A stretch of DNA of 64,000 bases, from NCBI GenBank assembly GCA_029953615.1, contig CP124529.1:3100501-3164500 (forward strand), read 5' to 3'. The notes beneath the pieces were generated by a model. That model saw nothing but the letters and a program-made list of their open reading frames with translations, ran no database searches and had not been told where the DNA came from. The position numbers were made by a program, and so were the translations under genes. Positions 19,146 to 28,295 of this stretch are shown here, piece after piece. This stretch comes from Pseudomonas putida. GTDB lineage: Bacteria > Pseudomonadota > Gammaproteobacteria > Pseudomonadales > Pseudomonadaceae. How positions within the stretch are numbered: position 1 is the stretch's first letter; each line of letters opens with the position of its first letter.

Positions 19146-19336
19146 GGCGGTCCTCAAGGATCGGGGTGAATTGGGTGGGCATTCTAACCGATTGATTGGC
19201 GGCTGGCATATGAAGTGGCATCAAGTCGCGGACCAATGGGCTTCATGTTGCATCCCGCGCCGTGTCTGGGCTGGGCGGGCGCTGGAGTTGACTCAGAGGT
19301 CCGTTTTTGGGGGCGCTTGTCAGCCCGGGCGCGGTC
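19146..19336 (-). promoter_or_regulatory. glyA upstream region
   Basis: About 190 bases without a gene. A TAGAAT hexamer read on the minus strand (complement of ATTCTA at 19181-19186) is a candidate -10 box about 36 bases before the glyA start. I do not see a recognisable glycine or SAM-type riboswitch. Confidence 0.35.
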
Positions 19337-19456
19337 CCTGTAGGAGCGGCCTTGTGTCGCGAAAGGGGCGCGCAGCGGCCCCACGATTGCAGCGTTGCCG
19401 CCGAAATCGTCGGGACCGCGTTGCGGTCCTTTCGCGACGCAAGGCCGCTCCTACAA
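19337..19456. repeat. BIME, GTAGGAGCGGCC type
   Basis: Arms TGTAGGAGCGGCCTTGTGTC and complement are separated by a spacer that itself contains paired CGCAACG/CGTTGCC-like blocks. The element lies just downstream of the GGDEF-EAL gene stop. Confidence 0.9.
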
Positions 19457-19485
19457 GAGTCCGCGCACGCCAGGAGGCGTCGGGG

Positions 19486-22400
19486 TCAATTGAACATGAA
19501 CAGCGTCTCGTTGGCGAACTGCGCCTCGAACTGATGCGCCGGCATCGGCCGCCCGAACAGGTAGCCCTGAACCTCGTCGCAACCATGCTCGCGCAGGAAT
19601 TCCAGCTGCTCGTGGGTTTCCACACCTTCGGCAATCACCGCCAGGTTGAGGCTGTGGGCCATGGCGATGATCGCCCGGGCAATCTGCGCATCCTGCTCGC
19701 CTTCGGGCAGGCCATCGACGAAGGTGCGGTCGATCTTCAGCACGTCGATGGGGAACTGCTTGAGGTAGTTCAGCGATGAGTAACCGGTGCCGAAGTCGTC
19801 CACCGCGATGCTCAGGCCGAGGTTTTTCAGGCTGGCGAGAATCTGCATGGCTTCGTTCACTTCGCGCATCAGGATGCTTTCGGTCAGCTCCAGTTCCAGG
19901 CACGCCGGTGGCAGGCCGGTTTCTTCCAGAATGGTGGCGATACGCGTGCCCAGCTGGCCGTCGGAGAACTGCCGCGCCGAGATGTTCACCGATACCTTGG
20001 GCACGCGCACCTTGGCCTTGTGCCAGGCCTTGAGCTGGCGGCTGGCCTCGCGCAGCACCCAGTCGCCCACGTCCACCACCAGGCCCAGTTCTTCGATCAC
20101 CGGGATGAAGTCGCCCGGCGGCACCAGGCCGCGGGTCGGGTGACGCCAGCGCAGCAGCGCTTCGGCGCCGGTCAGGCGCTTGCCGTCGCCGCTGAACTGC
20201 GGCTGGTAGTAGAGGATGAACTCGTTCTGTTCCATGGCATGGCGCAGGTCGCTTTCCAGCTCCAGGCGTTCCAGGGCACTGGCGTTCATCTCCGCCTGGT
20301 AGAACTGGAAGTTGTTCTTGCCACGCTCCTTGGCGTGGTACATGGCGGTGTCGGCGTTTTTCATCAGTTGGCTCAGCTCGCTGCCATCCTGCGGGCTGAG
20401 GGCGATGCCGATACTGGCGGTGACGAAGAACTCGCGGTTTTCCAGCACGAACGGCCGCACCAGGCTGCCGAGGATGTTCTCGGCCACGTGAATGGCGCGG
20501 TTGAGCGCGATCTCGCGGGTAGCGCGCGGTTGCAGCAGCAGGGTGAACTCATCGCCGCCCATGCGCGCCACGGTGTCGTCGTTGTCCACACAGGCCAGCA
20601 GGCGCTGGGCCATGTCCTTGAGCATGCGGTCCCCGGCGGCGTGGCCGAGTGAGTCGTTGATCGGCTTGAAGCGGTCCAGGTCGAGGAACATCAGCACCAC
20701 CCAGGCCTTTTGCCGCTCGGCCTGTTGCAGGGCGTTGTACAGGCGGTCCTGGAACAACGTGCGGTTGGGCAGGTGGGTGAGGGCGTCGTAGTAGGCCAGG
20801 CGGTGGATGCGCTGTTCGCTGGCCTTGCGCTCGCTGATATCGGTGAAGAAGCACACATAGCTGGCCAGGTCGCCTTCGTCGTCCAGCACCGCGGTGATGC
20901 CGACCCAGGCCGGGTAGTGGTCGCCGTCGCGGCGCTTGAGCCACACCTCGCCCTCCCAGCTGCCGCGCTGGTGCAGCTGCTTGACCACGTAGCGCAGGTG
21001 GCCCTCCTGCTGTTCGTCGACGGTGAGCAGGCCCGGCAACTGGTCGAGTACCTCGCTGACGGCGTAACCACTGACGCGGCTGAACGCTTCGTTGGCCTGG
21101 ACGATATAACCTGCCGGGTCGGTAATGAGGATCGCCGAGGTGGAGTGCTCGAATACCGTCGCGGCCATGCGCAGGTCCTTTTCGGCACGGCGTTGCTGGC
21201 TGATGTCGCGGCCCACACCGAGTACGCCTTCGAAGCGCTGCTCATCGTCCCATACCAGTACCAGGCGCAGTTCGATGGGGATCTTGCGGCCATCGGCGCG
21301 CAGGCAGTCGAACAGGAACAACTGGGTCGGCAGCTGGCTGCGCAGCTGGGCCAGCTGCGCGGGGTCACTCATGGCCTTGCTGACGCGCTCCATCAGGCTG
21401 TAGATGCCGGTGAGCTGGGCCGGGTTGGCGATGATCGACTGCCAGCCGTTGGTGAAGATCCAGTCGGCCTGGTAACCCAGCACGCTCTGCACCGAAGGGC
21501 TGACGTAATTGAGCTTGAGCAGGTTGTCGGTGGAGAAGATCACGTCACTGATGCTTTCGGCGAGCATGCGGTAGCGCTGTTCGCTGTCGCGCAGCGACTG
21601 GCTGGCCTCGATCTGCACCGTCACGTCCTTGCCCACGCCGATGATGCGCGTCACCAGGCCATCGGCGTCACGGGTCAGCACTTGTTCGCGAATGTCGTAG
21701 CAGCGCCAGCTGCCATCACGGTGGCGGAAGCGCAACTGGCAGTGCAGCGGTTGGTCATGGCCGTTGTCACGCTGTTGCTGGCGCAGTGCCTGGTAGTGCG
21801 CCGCGTCCTCGGGGTGCAGCAGCAGTTCCCAGAAACGGTCGCCCATCTGCGCCAGCTCGGTACGGTCGTAGCCCAGGGTCTGGCCAAGGTGGCGGTTGCT
21901 GAAGATCATCCGCTGGTTGAGCACGTCCTGCACGTACAACTGGTCGGGCACGGTGCGCACCACGTCCGACCAGAAGCTTTCGCGCTCCAGCAACGACAGT
22001 TCCACCTGCTTGCGGCTGGTGATGTCGCTGATGCTGAGGATCACCGCCTGGTAGTCACGGCGTTGCTGCGGCAGGCGGGCCATCAGCCACAGGTGCAGCT
22101 CGCCACCCAGCGGGGCCGGCAGGCGCACTTCCAGCTCCAGCAGCGGGCGTTGCTCGATCAGCGCGTCGATCAGCTGCATGCCGACGCTGTCGCGGCCATC
22201 GCCGGTGCCATCGATCAGGCGCTGCCAGGCACCTTCGTGGCAGTCGATGTTCAACAACTGGCGGGCTACCTGGTTGATCTCGGTGATCTTCAGCTCCAGC
22301 AGCAGCGAGCGGCGCAGGTTCGGGTCCAGGGCCAGGCTGTGTTTGAGCCCGGCACGGTTGCGCAGGTGGTAGCGGTCGAGTTTGCCGGGCAGGCTGGACA

Positions 22401-23364
22401 GGTCGAGCACGCACAAGGCCACGCCGGTGCCTTCGAAGATTTCCTGGTAGCGCCGACGGTCTTCCTGCAGCGCCCGTTGGCGGCGGCGCATGTTGATCAG
22501 GGCCAGCACCGGCAGCAGGGCGCAGAACAGCACCAGCAGGCATTTGCCGAGCAGCGCCGGCAGCAGCTTCTGCTGGGCCCGCTTGGCGTCGAACAGACCA
22601 CGCAGCTGCCAGGTACTGTTGTCGATGAAGGCCAGCATTACGCTTTGCAGCGGTTCGTTGCTGGTATCGGCCGGCGCATGGCGTTGCAGTACTTCGCCGT
22701 TGCGGCTGTTTTCCAGCAGCCACAGCGGGTGGGGGGTACCATCCAGGTGAAGGGTGAGGGTGCGGTAGTAGTCCGGCGACAGGCGCAGCAGCCAGTAGCC
22801 TCGGTCCTGACCGGCGGCCTGGCGTAGCAACAGATAGAGGGTGCGGTTGTCGGGCGAATTGCTGAAGAAGTACGGACGACCCTGGTTCAGCCTGAGCAGC
22901 TCGTCAAGCATCTGGCGGTCGGGGCTTGCGCTCAGGCTGTCGGCCTGTAGCTGCCCGGTAGCGTCCAGCCAGGCCATGCTCTGCAGGGCCGGCAGCTGCT
23001 CGCGCAGGCTGCCCAGCAGGCCGGGCAGGGCCTTGGGCGCCGGTGCCTTGACATAGGGTTGCATCAGATTCATGGCCTGCTGGGCCTTGAGTGCCATGTT
23101 CAGGCTCAGGTGGTCGGCCTGTTCGGCGGTGGCGTTCAGGCTCTGTTTGCGCAGGTCGGCCTGGGTATGGTTGAACTGGGCGAACAACTGCCACAGCAGC
23201 AGGGCCAGCAGGATCAGGGCCAGCAGCGCCAGCGCACCCTTGATCGACCCGCGCAGCGAAGCGACGGGCGCCTGTGGCGCGGAACGCAATGACGACGGAT
23301 GTGTAAGATTGGTCAAGCGTTGATCCTGCGATTGGGCTGGCGATGGCAGGGATGGATCATGCAC
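19486..23364 (-). CDS. Membrane PAS-GGDEF-EAL cyclic-di-GMP enzyme
   Basis: A 1292-residue inner-membrane signalling protein. Two hydrophobic helices (about 43-62 and 265-290) bracket a periplasmic domain; four PAS or PAS-like modules follow (about 300-850). A diguanylate cyclase domain (about 860-1020) has intact ARMGGDEF, and a phosphodiesterase domain (about 1040-1285) has intact EALLRW, the DDFGTGYSS loop and KIDRTFVDG. Both catalytic signatures look active, so it could make or degrade c-di-GMP depending on PAS input. The GTG at 23364 is the given start, though no clear ribosome site precedes it. It is probably monocistronic and divergent from the gene at 23565. Confidence 0.95.
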   Translation of the reverse strand: MHDPSLPSPAQSQDQRLTNLTHPSSLRSAPQAPVASLRGSIKGALALLALILLALLLWQLFAQFNHTQADLRKQSLNATAEQADHLSLNMALKAQQAMNLMQPYVKAPAPKALPGLLGSLREQLPALQSMAWLDATGQLQADSLSASPDRQMLDELLRLNQGRPYFFSNSPDNRTLYLLLRQAAGQDRGYWLLRLSPDYYRTLTLHLDGTPHPLWLLENSRNGEVLQRHAPADTSNEPLQSVMLAFIDNSTWQLRGLFDAKRAQQKLLPALLGKCLLVLFCALLPVLALINMRRRQRALQEDRRRYQEIFEGTGVALCVLDLSSLPGKLDRYHLRNRAGLKHSLALDPNLRRSLLLELKITEINQVARQLLNIDCHEGAWQRLIDGTGDGRDSVGMQLIDALIEQRPLLELEVRLPAPLGGELHLWLMARLPQQRRDYQAVILSISDITSRKQVELSLLERESFWSDVVRTVPDQLYVQDVLNQRMIFSNRHLGQTLGYDRTELAQMGDRFWELLLHPEDAAHYQALRQQQRDNGHDQPLHCQLRFRHRDGSWRCYDIREQVLTRDADGLVTRIIGVGKDVTVQIEASQSLRDSEQRYRMLAESISDVIFSTDNLLKLNYVSPSVQSVLGYQADWIFTNGWQSIIANPAQLTGIYSLMERVSKAMSDPAQLAQLRSQLPTQLFLFDCLRADGRKIPIELRLVLVWDDEQRFEGVLGVGRDISQQRRAEKDLRMAATVFEHSTSAILITDPAGYIVQANEAFSRVSGYAVSEVLDQLPGLLTVDEQQEGHLRYVVKQLHQRGSWEGEVWLKRRDGDHYPAWVGITAVLDDEGDLASYVCFFTDISERKASEQRIHRLAYYDALTHLPNRTLFQDRLYNALQQAERQKAWVVLMFLDLDRFKPINDSLGHAAGDRMLKDMAQRLLACVDNDDTVARMGGDEFTLLLQPRATREIALNRAIHVAENILGSLVRPFVLENREFFVTASIGIALSPQDGSELSQLMKNADTAMYHAKERGKNNFQFYQAEMNASALERLELESDLRHAMEQNEFILYYQPQFSGDGKRLTGAEALLRWRHPTRGLVPPGDFIPVIEELGLVVDVGDWVLREASRQLKAWHKAKVRVPKVSVNISARQFSDGQLGTRIATILEETGLPPACLELELTESILMREVNEAMQILASLKNLGLSIAVDDFGTGYSSLNYLKQFPIDVLKIDRTFVDGLPEGEQDAQIARAIIAMAHSLNLAVIAEGVETHEQLEFLREHGCDEVQGYLFGRPMPAHQFEAQFANETLFMFN

Positions 23365-23564
23365 GGTGTGTGCCGGTGTCTGGTCGCCAGACCGCGGTGG
23401 TGCACTATAAGGCCGGATACCTGAAACGGGCTAGCATGCCTCGGATTATGGCAAAGTGCCAGTCCGCAGGACCGGTGGTGCCTGCCGGGTGGTTCGGCAA
23501 GCCCCTGCGACCTGTGCGAGAATAGCGCCCGCTTCAAATGACAACGCATCGGAGATGTTCGGTT

Positions 23565-23969
23565 TTGGTTACTCACTTTTCCACCAATGGCCTCGATTCC
23601 GCCTGCGGGCGCAGCAGTCAGACCCTTGTCAGCACTGCCGTGACCGAGGACGTATCCTGCAAGTCTTGCCAGCGTTCGCTGAGCAAACCCGAGGCGGCCG
23701 CTGTCGCCAAGAGCAAGAGCCCATCGCTGGCCGAACTGCGCAAGACCGCCAAGGCGGCAGTTGAGCCGGCAGTCGCCGTGGCCGAGGTCAAGCCGGCGGC
23801 CAAGGTTGTCAGCCGTGCGCCTGCGGCCGCCAGGCCGGCCAAAGCTGCCGAGCAGCAGCCGGTTCGTAGCGGTGGCTTCAGCGTGAAGTCCGCCTGGGCC
23901 GCGCGCCTGGCCGAGCAGGGCGAGCGCTGCCGCTTGCCGCGGGGCAAGGCCAGGCAGCGTCACGTCTGA
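23565..23969 (+). CDS. Conserved small hypothetical protein with CxxC motif
   Basis: About 134 residues if the TTG at 23565 is used, chosen because GGAGATG lies at the right distance before it. The N-terminal part is Ser/Thr-rich and contains DVSCKSCQRSL, a possible half zinc site or redox pair. The middle is a low-complexity Ala/Lys/Pro/Val linker (about 50-100). The C-terminus is basic (GERCRLPRGKARQR). I recognise no family. The composition suggests a nucleic-acid-associated protein, but this is speculative. It lies divergent from the GGDEF-EAL gene. Confidence 0.6.
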   Translation: MVTHFSTNGLDSACGRSSQTLVSTAVTEDVSCKSCQRSLSKPEAAAVAKSKSPSLAELRKTAKAAVEPAVAVAEVKPAAKVVSRAPAAARPAKAAEQQPVRSGGFSVKSAWAARLAEQGERCRLPRGKARQRHV

Positions 23970-23990
23970 GTCATCTCTGGCTGCTGTGTC

Positions 23991-24087
23991 GGCCTCTTCG
24001 CGGGCGCTCGCCCGCTCCCACAGGGATCCCTGATTGCTCAGGGCCTGTGGGTCAACCTGTGGGAGCGGGCGTGCCCGCGAAGAGGCC
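23991..24087. repeat. BIME, GCGGGC type with GGCCTCTTCGCGGG heads
   Basis: GGCCTCTTCGCGGGCGCTCG... and the inverse copy ending GCGAAGAGGCC form a REP pair between the small hypothetical gene and ettA. Confidence 0.9.
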
Positions 24088-24265
24088 GGTACAGGCAATA
24101 GATTCTCCCCGGTCCTACCCCCACCATCCGCCCCTCCTATGCAACGCCGCGCGTTGGCGTAGAATGGTCGACTTTGTTCAATGACACCCCCGTAAATACA
24201 TCCCCCTGGCCAGTGCGCCGGGGCGATCGTCGATGTCTTTACCTATCTGATTAGAGGGCTTGGTT

Positions 24266-25933
24266 TTGGCTCAATACGTCTACACCATGCATCGGCTGAG
24301 CAAGGTCGTGCCGCCGAAGCGGGAAATTCTCAAGAACATTTCCCTGTCGTTCTTCCCGGGCGCCAAGATCGGCGTGCTCGGCCTGAACGGCGCCGGTAAA
24401 TCGACCCTGCTGCGGATCATGGCGGGCGTCGACAAGGAATTCGACGGCGAAGCCCGTCCGATGCCCGACATCAACGTTGGCTACCTGCCGCAGGAACCGC
24501 AACTGGACCCGAACAAGTCGGTGCGCGAAGTGGTCGAGGAAGCGGTCAGCGTGATCAAGGACGCCCAGGCGCGTCTGGACGAGGTCTACGCGGCCTACGC
24601 CGAACCGGATGCCGACTTCGACAAGCTGGCCGCCGAGCAGGCCAAGCTGGAAGCCATCCTGCAGGCCGCCGACGGCCACAACCTGGAGCGCCAGCTGGAC
24701 GTTGCTGCCGACGCCCTGCGCCTGCCGGCCTGGGACGCGCGCATCGAGCACCTGTCCGGTGGCGAGAAGCGCCGCGTGGCCCTGTGCCGCCTGCTGCTGT
24801 CGGCCCCCGACATGCTGCTGCTGGACGAACCGACCAACCACCTGGATGCCGACTCGGTGGCCTGGCTGGAGCGCTTCCTGCACGACTTCCCGGGCACCGT
24901 GGTAGCCATTACCCACGACCGTTACTTCCTCGACAACGTCGCCGGCTGGATCCTGGAACTGGACCGCGGCGCCGGCATCCCGTACGAAGGCAACTACTCG
25001 GGCTGGCTGGAAGCCAAGTCCGAGCGCCTGGCGCAGGAATACAAGCAGCAGAGCGCCCACGAGAAGGCCATGAAAGAGGAACTGGAGTGGGTGCGCAAAG
25101 GCGCCAAGGCCCGCCAGTCCAAGTCCAAGGCCCGTCTGCAGCGCTTCGAAGAAATGCAGTCGCAGGAATTCCAGAAGCGCAGCGAAACCAACGAGATCTA
25201 CATCCCGGCCGGTCCGCGCCTGGGCGACAAGGTCATCGAGTTCAAGAACGTCACCAAGGGCTACGGCGACCGCGTGCTGATCGACAACCTGTCGTTCTCC
25301 ATGCCTAAAGGCGCCATCGTCGGCGTGATCGGTGGTAACGGTGCCGGTAAGTCGACCCTGTTCCGCATGCTGATGGGCAAGGAACAGCCGGACTCGGGCA
25401 CTATCGAGATCGGTGAAACCGTGCAGCTGGCCTGCGTCGATCAGAGCCGCGAGGACCTGGACGGTAGCAAGACCGTGTTCCAGCAGATTTCCGATGGTTC
25501 CGACATGATCCGCATCGGCAACTACGAGATCCCTTCGCGTACCTACGTGGGCCGCTTCAACTTCAAGGGTGGCGACCAGCAGAAGTTCGTCAAGGATCTG
25601 TCCGGTGGTGAGCGTGGCCGTCTGCACCTGGCCCTGACCCTGAAGGAGGGCGGTAACGTCCTGCTGCTCGACGAACCGTCCAACGACCTCGACGTCGAAA
25701 CCCTGCGTTCGCTGGAAGAAGCCCTGCTGGACTTCCCGGGCGCGGCGATCGTGATCTCCCACGACCGTTGGTTCCTGGACCGTGTGGCTACCCACATCCT
25801 GGCGTACGAAGACGACTCGAACGTGGTGTTCTTCGAGGGTAACTACACCGAGTACGAAGCCGACCGCAAGAAGCGCCTGGGTGATGCTGCTGCCCAGCCG
25901 CACCGTGTACGGCACAAGAAGCTGGCCCAGTAA
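24266..25933 (+). CDS. ettA: Energy-dependent translational throttle protein EttA (ABC-F)
   Basis: A soluble ABC-F ATPase of 555 residues, the same length as E. coli EttA, when the TTG at 24266 is taken as start, giving (M)AQYVYTMHRLSKVVPPKR. Tandem ABC domains show Walker A GLNGAGKST and GGNGAGKST, signatures LSGGEKRRV and LSGGERGRL, and Walker B LLLDEPTNHLD and LLLDEPSNDLD. Between them is the P-site tRNA interaction linker with the arm insertion in the first domain. It binds the ribosomal E site and gates entry into elongation according to ATP/ADP. A terminator follows immediately. Confidence 0.96.
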   Translation: MAQYVYTMHRLSKVVPPKREILKNISLSFFPGAKIGVLGLNGAGKSTLLRIMAGVDKEFDGEARPMPDINVGYLPQEPQLDPNKSVREVVEEAVSVIKDAQARLDEVYAAYAEPDADFDKLAAEQAKLEAILQAADGHNLERQLDVAADALRLPAWDARIEHLSGGEKRRVALCRLLLSAPDMLLLDEPTNHLDADSVAWLERFLHDFPGTVVAITHDRYFLDNVAGWILELDRGAGIPYEGNYSGWLEAKSERLAQEYKQQSAHEKAMKEELEWVRKGAKARQSKSKARLQRFEEMQSQEFQKRSETNEIYIPAGPRLGDKVIEFKNVTKGYGDRVLIDNLSFSMPKGAIVGVIGGNGAGKSTLFRMLMGKEQPDSGTIEIGETVQLACVDQSREDLDGSKTVFQQISDGSDMIRIGNYEIPSRTYVGRFNFKGGDQQKFVKDLSGGERGRLHLALTLKEGGNVLLLDEPSNDLDVETLRSLEEALLDFPGAAIVISHDRWFLDRVATHILAYEDDSNVVFFEGNYTEYEADRKKRLGDAAAQPHRVRHKKLAQ

Positions 25934-25954
25934 GCCGGTTTTTCGATGCACAGG

Positions 25955-25981
25955 AATGGGGCCTTCTTAGGCCCCATTTTT
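25955..25981 (+). terminator. Intrinsic terminator of ettA
   Basis: ATGGGGCCTTCTTAGGCCCCAT followed by TTTT, 22 bases after the ettA stop. Confidence 0.9.
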
Positions 25982-26011
25982 GTGCCTGGCTGGAAAGTGG
26001 TGCTGGGCGTC

Positions 26012-26095
26012 ATTCGCGGGCATGCCCGCTCCCACAGGAGCCCCTGGAACCCAAAGCTTGTGGTAAACCTGTGGGAGCGGGCGCGCCCGCGAATG
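26012..26095. repeat. BIME, GTGGGAGCGGGC type
   Basis: REP pair ATTCGCGGGCATGCCCGCTC and inverse, between the ettA terminator and the gdhA promoter region. Confidence 0.9.
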
Positions 26096-26239
26096 AAGCC
26101 GCCGCCGACCAAGGTTTTGTATACACTTATAGAAAACGCACCAAATAATTTCAAAAAAACGACATTTCGCCCTATTCCGGTGCGATTGCTTCTTGGTACA
26201 TTCCTGAAAAAAACCAATAAGTCCAATCCTCTTGGTGAG
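26096..26239 (+). promoter_or_regulatory. AT-rich gdhA promoter region
   Basis: A 144-base non-coding stretch that is much richer in A/T than its surroundings, with TTGTATACACTTATAG near 26113 and several A-runs. It must contain the gdhA promoter. I cannot fix the start site. Confidence 0.45.
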
Positions 26240-27589
26240 ATGTCTACCATGATCGAATCTGTCGACAATTTCCTCGCGCGCCTGAAACAACGCGACCCGG
26301 GCCAACCTGAATTCCACCAGGCGGTGGAAGAAGTGTTGCGCAGCCTGTGGCCGTTCCTGGAGGCCAACCCGCATTACCTGCAGGCCGGCATCCTGGAGCG
26401 CATGGTCGAGCCCGAGCGTGCCGTGCTGTTCCGCGTATCCTGGGTCGATGACCAGGGCAAGGTGCAGGTCAACCGCGGCTACCGCATCCAGATGAGCAGC
26501 GCCATCGGCCCGTACAAGGGCGGCCTGCGCTTCCACCCGTCGGTCAACCTGGGCGTGCTCAAGTTCCTGGCCTTCGAGCAGGTATTCAAGAACTCCCTCA
26601 CCTCGCTGCCCATGGGCGGCGGCAAAGGCGGCTCGGACTTCGACCCCAAAGGCAAGAGCGACGCCGAAGTGATGCGCTTCTGCCAGGCGTTCATGAGCGA
26701 GCTGTACCGCCACATTGGCGCTGACCTGGACGTTCCGGCGGGCGACATCGGCGTGGGTGCCCGCGAAATCGGCTTCATGTTCGGCCAGTACAAGCGCCTG
26801 GCCAACCAGTTCACTTCGGTGCTGACCGGCAAGGGCATGACCTACGGCGGCAGCCTGATCCGCCCGGAAGCCACCGGCTACGGCTGCGTGTATTTCGCCG
26901 AAGAAATGCTCAAGCGCCAGGACAAGCGTATCGATGGCTGCCGCGTGGCGATTTCCGGCTCGGGTAACGTGGCCCAGTATGCCGCGCGCAAGGTAATGGA
27001 CCTGGGCGGCAAGGTGATTTCGCTGTCCGACTCCGAAGGCACCCTGTACGCCGAAGCCGGCCTGACCGATGCCCAGTGGGATGCGGTGATGGCGCTGAAG
27101 AACGTCAAGCGTGGCCGCATCAGCGAACTGGCCGCGCAGTTCGGCCTGGAGTTCCGCAAGGGCCAGACTCCGTGGAGCCTGCCGTGCGACATCGCCCTGC
27201 CGTGTGCCACGCAGAACGAACTGGGCGCCGAAGACGCCCGCATCCTGCTGCGCAATGGCTGCATCTGCGTGGCCGAAGGCGCCAACATGCCGACCACCCT
27301 GGAGGCTGTGGATATCTTCCTGGAGGCCGGCATCCTATACGCCCCGGGCAAGGCCTCCAACGCCGGCGGCGTGGCCGTGTCGGGCCTGGAAATGTCGCAG
27401 AACGCCATGCGCCTGCTGTGGACTGCCGGTGAGGTGGACAGCAAGCTGCACAACATCATGCAGTCGATTCACCATGCTTGCGTGCATTACGGTGAAGAGG
27501 CGGATGGCAGCATCAACTACGTCAAAGGTGCGAACATCGCGGGCTTCGTGAAAGTGGCTGATGCGATGCTGGCGCAGGGCGTCGTTTGA
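26240..27589 (+). CDS. gdhA: NADP-specific glutamate dehydrogenase
   Basis: A 449-residue hexameric-type glutamate dehydrogenase, start ATG 26240 (an in-frame ATG at 26249 is the alternative). Substrate-site motifs are YKGGLRFHPSVN, LPMGGGKGGSDFDPKG with the catalytic lysine, and DVPAGDIGVGAREIGFMFG. The nucleotide fold is ISGSGNVAQYAA, with SDSEG after the second strand in keeping with NADPH use. It aminates 2-oxoglutarate for ammonium assimilation. The gene is monocistronic and followed by a BIME. Confidence 0.97.
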   Translation: MSTMIESVDNFLARLKQRDPGQPEFHQAVEEVLRSLWPFLEANPHYLQAGILERMVEPERAVLFRVSWVDDQGKVQVNRGYRIQMSSAIGPYKGGLRFHPSVNLGVLKFLAFEQVFKNSLTSLPMGGGKGGSDFDPKGKSDAEVMRFCQAFMSELYRHIGADLDVPAGDIGVGAREIGFMFGQYKRLANQFTSVLTGKGMTYGGSLIRPEATGYGCVYFAEEMLKRQDKRIDGCRVAISGSGNVAQYAARKVMDLGGKVISLSDSEGTLYAEAGLTDAQWDAVMALKNVKRGRISELAAQFGLEFRKGQTPWSLPCDIALPCATQNELGAEDARILLRNGCICVAEGANMPTTLEAVDIFLEAGILYAPGKASNAGGVAVSGLEMSQNAMRLLWTAGEVDSKLHNIMQSIHHACVHYGEEADGSINYVKGANIAGFVKVADAMLAQGVV

Positions 27590-27594
27590 TCTGA

Positions 27595-27729
27595 GGCCGC
27601 AGGGGGCCGCTTTGCGGCCCGATCGCGACACAAGGCCGCTCCTACAGGATTGCGCGATCATCCAGGTTGTCGCGATCCCTGTAGGAGCGGCCTTGTGTCG
27701 CGATGGGCTGCAAAGCAGCCCCCAGGGCC
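27595..27729. repeat. BIME, GTAGGAGCGGCC type with GGGGCCGCTTTGCGGCCC arm
   Basis: Between convergent gdhA and the GreB-like gene: TCGCGACACAAGGCCGCTCC and inverse, flanked by GGGCCGCTTTGCGGCCC and GGGCTGCAAAGCAGCCCC hairpins. Confidence 0.9.
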
Positions 27730-27730
27730 T

Positions 27731-28228
27731 TCAATCTTCACCCATAACCTCAACCACTTCGATCACCTGCTCCCCCACCGGCCGCCGCCAGACCACCTCA
27801 TCCCCCGGCCCCGCCCCGAGCAAAGCCCGCCCCAGCGGCGAACCCCAGTTGATCAACCCCCGCCCGGCATCCGCCTCATCCTCACCCACCAGCCGCACCA
27901 CATGTTCCTGCTCCTGGGCATCGACAAACCGCACCCGGCTACCAATCTGCACCTTGCTGCGCGAAGTCGCCGCGGGCACCACCTGGGCACTCTGTACCCG
28001 CGCGCTGAAGTAGCGCAGGTCCCGTTCGGTATCCGCCAGCCGCTGCTTGTCGCCACGCTCGCCCTGGGCCTGTAGTTCGCTGCGCAGGGCATTGAGTTCG
28101 GCCACGCGCTCCTGCAGCTGGCGCAAGCCACTGGCGGTGAGGTAGTTGGGTTGCGCGCTGACCCTTCGCTCGACCGGCTGATCAGCCTGGGCAGCGGCCT
28201 GGTCTTCGTTGACGAATGCTCGGCTCAT
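27731..28228 (-). CDS. GreA/GreB-family transcript cleavage factor
   Basis: A 165-residue protein starting at ATG 28228 with an AGGAGG site. After a polar 25-residue extension it has a coiled-coil hairpin (YLTASGLRQLQERVAELN... to about 90). The C-terminal FKBP-like domain of GreA/GreB follows, recognisable by SRVRFVDAQEQEHVVRLVGEDEADAGRGLINWGSPLG in outline. Gre factors stimulate RNA cleavage by backtracked RNA polymerase. The tip of the coiled coil (RGDKQRLADTERDL) carries acidic residues as needed. It is more divergent than canonical GreA or GreB and may be the third Pseudomonas paralogue. Confidence 0.82.
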   Translation of the reverse strand: MSRAFVNEDQAAAQADQPVERRVSAQPNYLTASGLRQLQERVAELNALRSELQAQGERGDKQRLADTERDLRYFSARVQSAQVVPAATSRSKVQIGSRVRFVDAQEQEHVVRLVGEDEADAGRGLINWGSPLGRALLGAGPGDEVVWRRPVGEQVIEVVEVMGED

Positions 28229-28295
28229 GGGTGGCCTCCTTGTGCAGGAGACCATCATCGCAGGCCGCCGGTTTCAAGGAATGTCCGTTTGCGAC

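Noticed and set aside
20710..22827. 705-codon open frame antisense to the GGDEF-EAL gene
   Set aside because: It is rich in Gln/His/Val from reversed GC-biased codons, and the sense protein is unambiguous.
24251..25951. 566-codon open frame antisense to ettA
   Set aside because: It is a shadow of a strongly codon-biased gene, with no domain or signal; the sense strand encodes full-length EttA.
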